From JBJHBY01 sp050485745 (GTDB lineage: Bacteria; Pseudomonadota; Gammaproteobacteria; Pseudomonadales; CAMLJR01), in assembly GCA_050485745.1 (NCBI GenBank), contig JBJHBY010000226.1:1-5527 (forward strand): DNA of 5,527 bases. Reading direction: 5' to 3'. This document shows, piece by piece, positions 1 to 5,527 of this stretch; positions within the stretch are counted from its first letter, which is position 1, and the number at the start of each line of letters is the position of its first letter. The position numbers were made by a program, and so were the translations under genes. Below the pieces are notes generated by a model. It searched no databases, was not told the DNA's origin, and saw only the letters and a list, made by a program, of their open reading frames with translations.

Positions 1-1
1 C

Positions 2-1510
2 TGTTATCGGCTGAAGTTCGCCAACCCCGATAATCCCGCCGATTACTTCATTGTCGATGCGCTGGTCGAGGCCATGGTGCTGCTGGCACGTCACGGCAAG
101 CGCCTGCCGCGGCCGGAGCGCCTGCCACGGGAGAGCTCCTCGGTCGAGGCCCGCCTCAACGCCACCAACCAGGCGCTGCAGCCCCATGCGGGCGGCATGA
201 TCGAGCACTGGTCAAATGCCGTTGAAGGTGAGATCCGTGACGACCAGGGCATCAGCATGCACAATCCGGATACGGATGTGTTCATGAAGTATCATCTGGC
301 CGGGGCCTATGATTCCAACATCGCCCTGTTGCTGACGGTTGGCGAAAGCCGCCTCGACAGCTACCAGCGCCTTGCGGAGATCCTGCGCCGTACCGAGCTG
401 CGTGGCAAGGATCTCGCAACCAACCTGGAGTTCCACTACGGCCTGGTCAACTGGTTCCTCGGACAGAATGTCAACGCGCGTCCCACGACCCGCTTCATGC
501 TGCCTTATCTGACCGCGGTCGGTGAGCTGAAGCAGGCCGCGAACCAGATCGACCTGCAACATGCCTACGCCCAATTGCGCAGCCACGCGCTGAAGCAGGC
601 CGACGAAGCACAGCGTAACAACTGGGCGGCCGTGCTGGATCGCAAGCAGACGCTGCTGCTGCGTCCGCTGGAAAAACTGTTCGACGAGCCCCATATGCTG
701 TCGGGTTGGCTCAGCCTCAATCGCCACCAGTTCCTGGTCGAGAAGGGCAAGGTGCGCTGGCTGCGCAATCCGGTGGAAGTCCTGTCGGATCTCTATCACT
801 TCCTGCACATGGATTACGAGCCGGGCAAGCCCGCGGCCTACATGATCTGGGATCACGATCACGTGCTGCTGGAGAATGCCCTCGGCTTCTACGGCGCGTT
901 GCGCCAGCGCCTGGGTGTCGACAGCTTCGCCGATCTCGAGTCCGCGCTGGCCGGCAAGTGCCCGGCGGATATCAACGAGGCGGAGTGGCAGGCCGCCCTC
1001 GCAGCCCATGCGGGTTATCAGGCGGGCTGCGAAGTCCTGTCCATTCTGCCATTGATCGCGCTGGATACCGGTTTCTACGACCTCACGGTGAACCCGGACC
1101 TCAGCATCACCATTCCGGAACGCCTGCTGCAGAAGAAACTTCAGGACGCCATGGCCAAGGTTCTGGTGCCCCCGCCTGCGGCCAGGGCCGACGAAATCCT
1201 GGCGGCCAGCGGTGGCATGTTCTATCCCCGCGAGGCGCCCGGCATGGAGGCTTATGTCACTGAAGGCGGCCACTTCAAGCAGGGTGATCCGCTCTACATC
1301 GTCGAAGTGATGAAGATGTTCAATAAGGTCTACGCGCCGTTTTCCGGTACCATTGACAAGGTGCTGGTCGATGGCGACGGAGTGATCATCAAGAAGGGGC
1401 AGCCCCTGTTCAAGGTCACGCCGGACGAGAAGATCGTGGTGGAGACGCCCGAAGAAATCCGCGCGCGCAAGCGTGCCGCAACGGATGCCCTGATGGGCCG
1501 GCTGGTCTGA
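2..1510 (+). CDS. Biotin-dependent acyl-CoA carboxylase, biotin carboxylase/biotinyl subunit (3' part, 503 residues visible)
   Basis: The frame is open from base 2, so the true start lies upstream; the first ATG (74) is internal. Numbering from base 2, residues 1-45 match the end of a biotin-carboxylase ATP-grasp domain. VEARLNA (48-54) corresponds to the family's ECRINAE motif, with Arg51 as the catalytic Arg. AYDSNIALLLTVGESR (102-117) corresponds to the YYDSxIxKLIxxG segment of the biotin carboxylase C-terminal domain. Residues about 175-395 form a largely hydrophilic, probably helical region that I do not recognise. A biotinyl domain follows (about 399-473), with the VMKMF motif and biotinylated Lys438 (codon 1313-1315), then a charged tail of about 30 residues. 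The protein should use ATP and bicarbonate to carboxylate biotin for a carboxyltransferase partner not seen here. Position 20 bases before the methylmalonyl-CoA epimerase gene suggests propionyl-CoA as substrate (inference). The architecture is not that of textbook PccA, and the VEHP motif looks degenerate, so another acyl-CoA substrate is possible. Confidence 0.85.
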   Translation, partial: CYRLKFANPDNPADYFIVDALVEAMVLLARHGKRLPRPERLPRESSSVEARLNATNQALQPHAGGMIEHWSNAVEGEIRDDQGISMHNPDTDVFMKYHLAGAYDSNIALLLTVGESRLDSYQRLAEILRRTELRGKDLATNLEFHYGLVNWFLGQNVNARPTTRFMLPYLTAVGELKQAANQIDLQHAYAQLRSHALKQADEAQRNNWAAVLDRKQTLLLRPLEKLFDEPHMLSGWLSLNRHQFLVEKGKVRWLRNPVEVLSDLYHFLHMDYEPGKPAAYMIWDHDHVLLENALGFYGALRQRLGVDSFADLESALAGKCPADINEAEWQAALAAHAGYQAGCEVLSILPLIALDTGFYDLTVNPDLSITIPERLLQKKLQDAMAKVLVPPPAARADEILAASGGMFYPREAPGMEAYVTEGGHFKQGDPLYIVEVMKMFNKVYAPFSGTIDKVLVDGDGVIIKKGQPLFKVTPDEKIVVETPEEIRARKRAATDALMGRLV

Positions 1511-1517
1511 TATTACC

Positions 1518-1523
1518 GGAGGT
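1518..1523 (+). promoter_or_regulatory. Ribosome binding site of the epimerase gene
   Basis: GGAGGT lies six bases before the ATG at 1530 and is a near-consensus Shine-Dalgarno sequence. It is the strongest such site in the window, and it fixes the epimerase start. Confidence 0.8.
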
Positions 1524-1529
1524 CACCCG

Positions 1530-1940
1530 ATGATCACTGCACTGGACCACATCGCTATCGCTGTACCCGACCTGGAGCGCGCCATCAAGCGCTTCATGGA
1601 GGATTTCGGCATCCGCTTCGAGGGTACTGAGGACGTTGAGCCGGCGAAAACCAGCACGGCGTTCTTCCCCATCGAGGGAACCCAGATCGAACTGGTCCAC
1701 CCCCTGCGCGGCGAAGGTCCGATCGCCAAGTACCTCGAGAAAAAGGGCGGCGGTATCCATCATATCTGCTTCCGCACCGACAACATCGAAGAGGATGTGG
1801 CCCGGCTCAAGGCCAAGGGCTACCAGTTCCTCAGCGAGGGCCCGCAACCCGGAGCACACGACTGCCAGGTGATTTTCATTCACCCGAAATCCTGCGACGG
1901 TGTGCTCATCGAGCTGAGCCAGCCCCCCGCAGACCACTGA
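1530..1940 (+). CDS. mce: Methylmalonyl-CoA epimerase
   Basis: This 136-residue protein of the vicinal-oxygen-chelate (glyoxalase-like) superfamily interconverts the (S) and (R) epimers of methylmalonyl-CoA, linking the carboxylase product to the mutase substrate in the cytoplasm. The family pattern is complete: LDHIAIAVPDL at the N-terminus, TQIELVHPL (51-59), GGGIHHICF (73-81), a GAH segment (108-110) and IHPKSCDGVLIEL near the C-terminus. By hand alignment with the Propionibacterium shermanii enzyme, the metal ligands are His7, Glu54 (Gln in that enzyme), His78 and Glu128. Length is typical of bacterial epimerases. The start is supported by GGAGGT six bases upstream. The gene begins 19 bases after the carboxylase stop and precedes the mutase, which independently supports the assignment over other glyoxalase-fold enzymes. 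Confidence 0.95.
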   Translation: MITALDHIAIAVPDLERAIKRFMEDFGIRFEGTEDVEPAKTSTAFFPIEGTQIELVHPLRGEGPIAKYLEKKGGGIHHICFRTDNIEEDVARLKAKGYQFLSEGPQPGAHDCQVIFIHPKSCDGVLIELSQPPADH

Positions 1941-1946
1941 ACGTTC

Positions 1947-1968
1947 CGGGTCGCCAGCGGGCGACCCG
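1947..1968 (+). other. Perfect 9-bp hairpin between the epimerase and mutase genes
   Basis: CGGGTCGCC (1947-1955) and GGCGACCCG (1960-1968) are exact reverse complements around the 4-base loop AGCG. The hairpin starts seven bases after the epimerase stop and ends 31 bases before the mutase ATG. It is GC-rich and should be stable in RNA. No run of T follows it, so it is not a standard intrinsic terminator. It may act as an mRNA-stabilising or processing structure, or as a partial attenuator (inference). Confidence 0.6.
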
Positions 1969-1984
1969 ATCCCCGATTCACGCC

Positions 1985-1990
1985 GGAAGA
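1985..1990 (+). promoter_or_regulatory. Probable ribosome binding site of the mutase gene
   Basis: GGAAGA lies nine bases before the ATG at 2000. It is a weaker match to the anti-Shine-Dalgarno sequence than the epimerase site, but it is the only purine-rich candidate in the gap. Confidence 0.5.
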
Positions 1991-1999
1991 CGATACCCC

Positions 2000-4159
2000 A
2001 TGTCCGACAACAGCTACGCACCCAAGCCCCAAACCCTGGCCGAATGGGAGGCACAGGTCGAGAAGCAGCTCAAGGGCAAGGGCAGTGACGCCCTGACCTG
2101 GCACACGGCCGAAGGCATTGAGGTGAAACCGCTGTACACCCGTGCCGACCTGGATGCGCTCGGGCACACGGATACCCTGCCGGGTTTTGAGCCGTTTGTC
2201 AGGGGTCCCCAGGCAACAATGTACGCAGGCCGCCCCTGGACCATCCGTCAATACGCGGGATTTTCTACAGCGGAAGAGTCCAATGCCTTCTACCGCAAGG
2301 CGTTGGCCGCAGGCGGACAGGGCGTATCGGTGGCCTTCGATCTCGCCACGCACCGGGGTTACGACTCCGATCATCCACGGGTTGCCGGTGACGTCGGCAA
2401 GGCGGGCGTAGCGATCGACTCCGTTGAGGACATGAAGGTCCTGTTCAATGGCATTCCGCTGGATCAGGTCTCGGTATCGATGACCATGAACGGAGCCGTG
2501 CTGCCGGTTCTCGCCGGCTATATCGTTGCGGCAGAGGAGCAGGGAGTGGGCCAGGACCAGCTGTCCGGGACCATCCAGAACGATATCCTCAAGGAGTTCA
2601 TGGTCCGCAATACCTATATCTACCCGCCCGAGCCCAGCATGCGCATCATCGGCGACATCATCGCCTACTGCTCCGAGCACATGCCGAAGTTCAACACCAT
2701 TTCGATTTCCGGCTACCACATTCAGGAGGCCGGTGCAGACGCGGCGCTGGAGCTGGCCTATACCCTCGCCGATGGCAAGGAGTACATCCGTACCGCGCTG
2801 GCGGCAGGCCTGGATATCGACAAATTTGCCGGGCGCCTGTCGTTCTTCTTCGGCATTGGCATGAATTTTTACATGGAGGTGGCCAAGCTGCGTGCCGCGC
2901 GCCTGCTCTGGACCCGTATTGTCTCCGAGTTCAAGCCAAAGAACGAACGCTCGAAGATGCTGCGTACCCACTGCCAGACCTCTGGCTGGTCGCTGACCGA
3001 GCAGGACCCCTACAACAATATCGTACGCACCACCATCGAGGCGATGGCGGCGGTGTTCGGAGGCACCCAATCACTGCACACCAATGCCTTTGACGAGGCG
3101 ATCGCTCTGCCCACCGAGTTCTCCGCGCGCATTGCCCGCAACACCCAGCTGATCATCCAGGAAGAGACTTACGTCACCAAGGTCATTGATCCCTGGGGTG
3201 GCTCCTACTTCATGGAGAGCCTGACGCAGCAGCTTGCGGACAAGGCCTGGGAGCTGATCGAGGAGATCGAGTCCCGCGGTGGCATGGCCAAGGCCATTGA
3301 GACGGGCATGCCGAAACTGCGCATCGAGGAATCCGCGGCGCGCAAGCAGGCCCGTATCGATCGCGGCGAGGATGTCATCGTCGGTGTCAACAAGTACATC
3401 AGTGGCTCCGAAGATAGCGTCGACGTACTCGATATCGACAACAACAAGGTAAGGGAAGCACAGATCCGTGCACTGGAGCGCATTCGTGCCGGACGTGATG
3501 AAAAGGCCGTCGAGGATGCCCTCGAGGCCATCTACCAGGCCGCGTGTGGCGGACAGGGGAACCTGCTGGACCTGTGCGTCAAGGCGACCCGCGCACGCGC
3601 CACCGTCGGGGAGATCTCGTTTGCCATGGAACGCGAGTTCGGTCGCTACAATGCCCAGGCCCAGACCGTGTCCGGCGTGTACGGCAGTGCCTTCCAGGGC
3701 GACGAAGACTGGCAGGGCATCGCCGCCGACATCGAGGCTTTCCAGGAGCGTCACGGGCGCCGGCCGCGGATGCTGGTCTGCAAGATGGGCCAGGATGGCC
3801 ACGATCGCGGCGCCAAGGTGATTGCCACCGCCTTTGCCGACGTCGGCTTCGATATCGACCTGTCGCCGATGTTTTCCACCCCGGAGGAAGTCGCACGCCA
3901 GGCCATCGAAAACGACGTGCACGTGGTCGGTGTCTCCTCCCAGGCGGCCGGGCACAAGACCCTGGTGCCGCTGCTGATCGATGAGCTGCGCAAGCAGGGC
4001 GCCGATGACATTATCGTCGTTGCCGGGGGTGTGATCCCGCGCCAGGACTACGACTTCCTCTACCAGGCTGGCGTCAAAGGCATCTTCGGCCCGGGCACCA
4101 AGATTCCGGTGGCGGCACGGGACGTTCTGGACGCGATCAACGCGGCGCAGAAAGGCTGA
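2000..4159 (+). CDS. scpA: Methylmalonyl-CoA mutase, adenosylcobalamin-dependent, single-chain type
   Basis: This 719-residue enzyme rearranges (R)-methylmalonyl-CoA to succinyl-CoA by a radical mechanism, feeding propionyl-CoA carbon into the TCA cycle. The N-terminal substrate-binding TIM barrel occupies roughly residues 35-560 and the C-terminal cobalamin-binding Rossmann domain roughly 588-719. By hand alignment to P. shermanii MutB, the residues that select methylmalonyl-CoA are present: Tyr85 (Tyr89 there), Arg203 (Arg207), Tyr239 and His240 (Tyr243, His244). These argue against an isobutyryl-CoA mutase, which has Phe and Gln at the first two positions. The base-off cobalamin motif DGHDRG is intact, with lower-axial His601 (codon 3800-3802), Asp599 and Lys595; the GGVIP and FGPGT segments complete the B12 site. 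Length matches one-gene enzymes such as E. coli ScpA, so no separate small subunit is needed. The symbol follows E. coli; mutB, mcm or bhbA is used elsewhere. The gene sits between the epimerase and the MeaB chaperone. Confidence 0.97.
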   Translation: MSDNSYAPKPQTLAEWEAQVEKQLKGKGSDALTWHTAEGIEVKPLYTRADLDALGHTDTLPGFEPFVRGPQATMYAGRPWTIRQYAGFSTAEESNAFYRKALAAGGQGVSVAFDLATHRGYDSDHPRVAGDVGKAGVAIDSVEDMKVLFNGIPLDQVSVSMTMNGAVLPVLAGYIVAAEEQGVGQDQLSGTIQNDILKEFMVRNTYIYPPEPSMRIIGDIIAYCSEHMPKFNTISISGYHIQEAGADAALELAYTLADGKEYIRTALAAGLDIDKFAGRLSFFFGIGMNFYMEVAKLRAARLLWTRIVSEFKPKNERSKMLRTHCQTSGWSLTEQDPYNNIVRTTIEAMAAVFGGTQSLHTNAFDEAIALPTEFSARIARNTQLIIQEETYVTKVIDPWGGSYFMESLTQQLADKAWELIEEIESRGGMAKAIETGMPKLRIEESAARKQARIDRGEDVIVGVNKYISGSEDSVDVLDIDNNKVREAQIRALERIRAGRDEKAVEDALEAIYQAACGGQGNLLDLCVKATRARATVGEISFAMEREFGRYNAQAQTVSGVYGSAFQGDEDWQGIAADIEAFQERHGRRPRMLVCKMGQDGHDRGAKVIATAFADVGFDIDLSPMFSTPEEVARQAIENDVHVVGVSSQAAGHKTLVPLLIDELRKQGADDIIVVAGGVIPRQDYDFLYQAGVKGIFGPGTKIPVAARDVLDAINAAQKG

Positions 4160-4160
4160 G

Positions 4161-4186
4161 CGTCATGCCAGAGGCAAAACATGACG
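4161..4186 (+). other. 7-bp hairpin directly after the mutase stop codon
   Basis: CGTCATG (4161-4167) and CATGACG (4180-4186) are exact reverse complements around a 12-base loop. The hairpin begins one base after the mutase TGA codon and abuts the left arm of the larger inverted-repeat element at 4187. No T-run follows, so a terminator is unlikely. Together with the neighbouring element it makes almost the whole gap foldable. Confidence 0.5.
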
Positions 4187-4314
4187 TGCAAGACGCAAGA
4201 CGCGAGACGCGGGAATGGCAGTCTGCGCGGGTATTGCTGACTGCCGGGACACGCGCCGTTATCCCGCTGGACCGGCCCCTCGTGTCCCTCGCGTTTTGCG
4301 TCTCGCGTCTTGCA
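4187..4314 (+). repeat. 128-base inverted-repeat element with GCRAGAC heptamer arms and two internal hairpins
   Basis: The left arm (4187-4210) and right arm (4291-4314) match as reverse complements at 21 of 24 positions; in the operon-sense RNA, two of the three differences are G-U pairs. Each arm begins at its outer end with TGCAAGACGC. The left arm is built of heptamers GCAAGAC, GCAAGAC, GCGAGAC, and the right arm has the same kind of heptamers on the other strand. Inside lie GGCAGTC/GACTGCC (4217-4223 with 4239-4245, exact) and, directly beside it, GGGACACG/CGTGTCCC (4246-4253 with 4281-4288, exact). The whole can fold as a three-way junction. It has no coding capacity I trust. It resembles small non-autonomous intergenic repeats (REP- or MITE-like) more than a gene. 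From memory, heptamers of this kind recur in intergenic regions of several gammaproteobacterial genomes; I could not search for copies. Function unknown. Confidence 0.7.
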
Positions 4315-4339
4315 TCTTCCTCGCAGCGTTTAGCCCCCC

Positions 4340-5296
4340 ATGTCCATTGACCTCGACGCCCTTCGCCAGGGCAATCGCCGCGCTCTGGCGAAGGCGATTA
4401 CCCTGGTCGAGAGCAAGCGCGAGCAGGACCGCGAGGCGGCCCAGCGCCTGCTGGAGTCGCTGCTGCCGGATACCGGTAACAGTATTCGCATTGGCATTAC
4501 CGGTATTCCCGGGGTGGGCAAGTCCACCTTCATCGAAGCCTTCGGGCTCTACCTGATCGGCCTGGGCAAGCGCGTGGCCGTGCTTGCGGTGGACCCGTCC
4601 TCGCCCGTGGCCGGCGGCTCTATTCTGGGTGACAAGACGCGCATGGAGGAGCTGTCCAGGGCGGAGCAGGCCTTCATCCGTCCGTCTCCCTCGGAAGGTG
4701 CCCTGGGCGGGGTGGCCCTGCGCACCCGCGAGACCATGCTGCTGTGCGAAGCCGCCGGCTATGATGTAATCCTGGTCGAAACCGTGGGGGTCGGTCAGAG
4801 CGAGTATGAAGTGGCCAGCATGGTCGATTTCTTCATGGTGCTGATGCTGCCCAATGCCGGGGATGAACTGCAGGGCATCAAGAAGGGCATTCTGGAACTG
4901 GCGGATGCCCTGGTGATCAACAAGGCGGATGGCGAGAGTGGCAATATGGCGGAGCAGAGCCGCCGGCACTACCAGAACGCCATGAACCTGCTGCGCCACA
5001 CCAGTTTCTGGACGCCCCGGGTGCTGACCTGCTCCGCCCTGAAGCAGCAGCGCATCGACGCGATCTGGGGCATGATCCTCGATTACTATTTCGAAGCACT
5101 GAAAAACGACAGCTTCCAGGGCAAGCGCGCACGCCAGGCGCGGGACTGGATGCAGCGTCTGATCAAGGAAATGCTGGAAGCACGTCTGCGCGGCAACCCC
5201 CAGGTGCGCGCCCTGCTGCCGGACCTGGAGAGCAGGGTAGTGCACGGTGAAACCACGCCCTATGCCGCCGCCAAACGCCTGGTGGATCTGCTCTGA
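4340..5296 (+). CDS. meaB: MeaB/ArgK-type GTPase, methylmalonyl-CoA mutase chaperone
   Basis: This 318-residue G3E-family P-loop GTPase binds the mutase, gates loading of adenosylcobalamin and helps eject inactivated cofactor, using GTP hydrolysis. Visible motifs, in order: Walker A GIPGVGKST (55-63, with Lys61 and Ser62), VDPSSP (84-89) with Asp85, GDKTRM (97-102), the switch region ETVGVGQSE (147-155), and the guanine-specifying NKAD (194-197). A helical C-terminal arm follows, which in the family makes the dimer. The length and N-terminus are typical of the family. An in-frame TAG at 4331-4333 and the absence of any ATG, GTG or TTG between it and 4340 leave 4340 as the earliest possible start. 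No Shine-Dalgarno sequence precedes it; the bases just upstream are pyrimidine-rich and end in six C. The older name ArgK (arginine transport kinase) is not supported by this context. The gene is not fused to the mutase, unlike in IcmF. Confidence 0.95.
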   Translation: MSIDLDALRQGNRRALAKAITLVESKREQDREAAQRLLESLLPDTGNSIRIGITGIPGVGKSTFIEAFGLYLIGLGKRVAVLAVDPSSPVAGGSILGDKTRMEELSRAEQAFIRPSPSEGALGGVALRTRETMLLCEAAGYDVILVETVGVGQSEYEVASMVDFFMVLMLPNAGDELQGIKKGILELADALVINKADGESGNMAEQSRRHYQNAMNLLRHTSFWTPRVLTCSALKQQRIDAIWGMILDYYFEALKNDSFQGKRARQARDWMQRLIKEMLEARLRGNPQVRALLPDLESRVVHGETTPYAAAKRLVDLL

Positions 5297-5314
5297 CCCG
5301 GCTGTCGCAGTGCT

Positions 5315-5527
5315 TCAGTCAGCCGCCAGTTGTTGTTTGTGCTTCTCGGGTGGGGCGTCGTCCCGTGCCTGCGCGTTACTACCGCAGCAACCAATAAAGT
5401 CACTCAGCTCCTGGGCCTGGGCCATCGCATCCGCATAGCCGAGTTCGATCAGTTCATTGATGAAGCCCGGTGTGAACAGCAGATAACTGGCGACGTTTAC
5501 CCCACCCTAGTAGCGATTGCTGCCGGT
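5315..5527 (-). CDS. C-terminal end of a probable patatin-like phospholipase, with an in-frame TAG near the window edge
   Basis: The complement strand is open from the window edge to a TGA at 5315-5317, apart from a TAG at 5507-5509. After the TAG it reads GGVNVASYLLFTPGF, then INELIELGYADAMAQ, then a polar tail ending LAAD. The SYLLF...ELIELGYADA pattern resembles the C-terminal helices of bacterial patatin-like phospholipase proteins. I recognise it from memory of the family only, and the catalytic Ser/Asp dyad would lie outside the window. The six residues before the TAG (TGSNRY) look like a continuation of the same protein, so the TAG probably stands for Trp (TGG) or Tyr (TAC). It is either a real nonsense mutation or a base error near the sequence end. 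The gene is convergent with meaB, with 18 bases between the two stops. Confidence 0.5.

Noticed and set aside
212..1273. Long antisense open frame of 353 codons opposite the carboxylase
   Set aside because: It mirrors the high-GC codon pattern of the real gene, has no recognisable motif, and lies wholly within a gene with clear domains.
1947..1968. Intrinsic terminator after the epimerase
   Set aside because: The stem is strong but is followed by ATCCCCGATTC rather than a T-run, and the mutase continues the operon 31 bases later.
1880..3955. Two long antisense open frames opposite the mutase (1880-3070 and 3071-3955)
   Set aside because: Both are shadows of the conserved mutase frame. Their translations show low-complexity composition and no family pattern.
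4187..4314. CRISPR array
   Set aside because: The repeats are 7 bases long, contiguous and in inverted arms, with no spacer-repeat periodicity and no cas gene.
4165..4350. Small + strand frame of 61 codons in the mutase-meaB gap
   Set aside because: It is translated from the inverted-repeat element, has no ribosome binding site, and its peptide is explained by the heptamers.
4259..5245. Antisense open frame of 328 codons opposite meaB
   Set aside because: The opposite strand encodes an intact MeaB with all GTPase motifs. The antisense C-terminus reads through the heptamer repeat and is typical spurious translation.
2000..5296. Isobutyryl-CoA mutase or fused IcmF-type system
   Set aside because: The mutase has the methylmalonyl-specific Tyr85 and Arg203, its cobalamin domain is C-terminal as in methylmalonyl-CoA mutase, and the GTPase is a separate gene.
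5299..5325. Bidirectional terminator between meaB and the convergent gene (CGGCTG/CAGCCG, 6 bp)
   Set aside because: The stem is short with a loop of 15 bases, has no T-run on either strand, and overlaps the end of the - strand gene, so it is too weak to call.

Overview
The window is about 60% GC by eye. It carries a compact co-directional cluster for the propionyl-CoA / methylmalonyl-CoA branch of acyl-CoA metabolism. Protein features and gene order suggest a gammaproteobacterium, perhaps a marine or halophilic one (inference; there is no rRNA or other taxonomic marker). Most of the sequence is coding and I see no phage, transposase, tRNA or rRNA gene.

Layout on the + strand: (1) 2-1510, the 3' part of a biotin-dependent acyl-CoA carboxylase subunit that starts upstream of the window. 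It holds the end of a biotin-carboxylase domain, an unusual middle region of about 225 residues and a C-terminal biotinyl domain. (2) 1530-1940, methylmalonyl-CoA epimerase. (3) 2000-4159, a full-length adenosylcobalamin-dependent methylmalonyl-CoA mutase with all the substrate- and cobalamin-binding residues I could check. (4) 4340-5296, the MeaB/ArgK-type GTPase that protects and reloads the mutase with cofactor. On the - strand, 5315-5527 is the 3' end of a convergent gene whose C-terminus looks like a patatin-like phospholipase. That frame contains an in-frame TAG 18 bases from the window edge.

Together the four + strand genes describe propionyl-CoA (or a related acyl-CoA) carboxylation, epimerisation of the methylmalonyl-CoA product, rearrangement to succinyl-CoA for the TCA cycle, and a chaperone for the B12 step. 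A carboxyltransferase (beta) subunit is not visible and would have to lie upstream.

The non-coding parts are the less ordinary ones. The 59-base gap between epimerase and mutase contains a perfect 9-bp hairpin. The 180-base gap between mutase and meaB is almost entirely inverted repeats: a 7-bp hairpin just after the mutase stop, then a 128-base element whose outer arms are degenerate GCRAGAC heptamers. These arms can pair over 24 positions and enclose two further hairpins, giving a clean three-way junction. meaB follows with no recognisable Shine-Dalgarno sequence. The other point of interest is the carboxylase: by my hand alignment, its biotin-carboxylase remnant keeps the catalytic Arg but lacks the VEHP glutamate.
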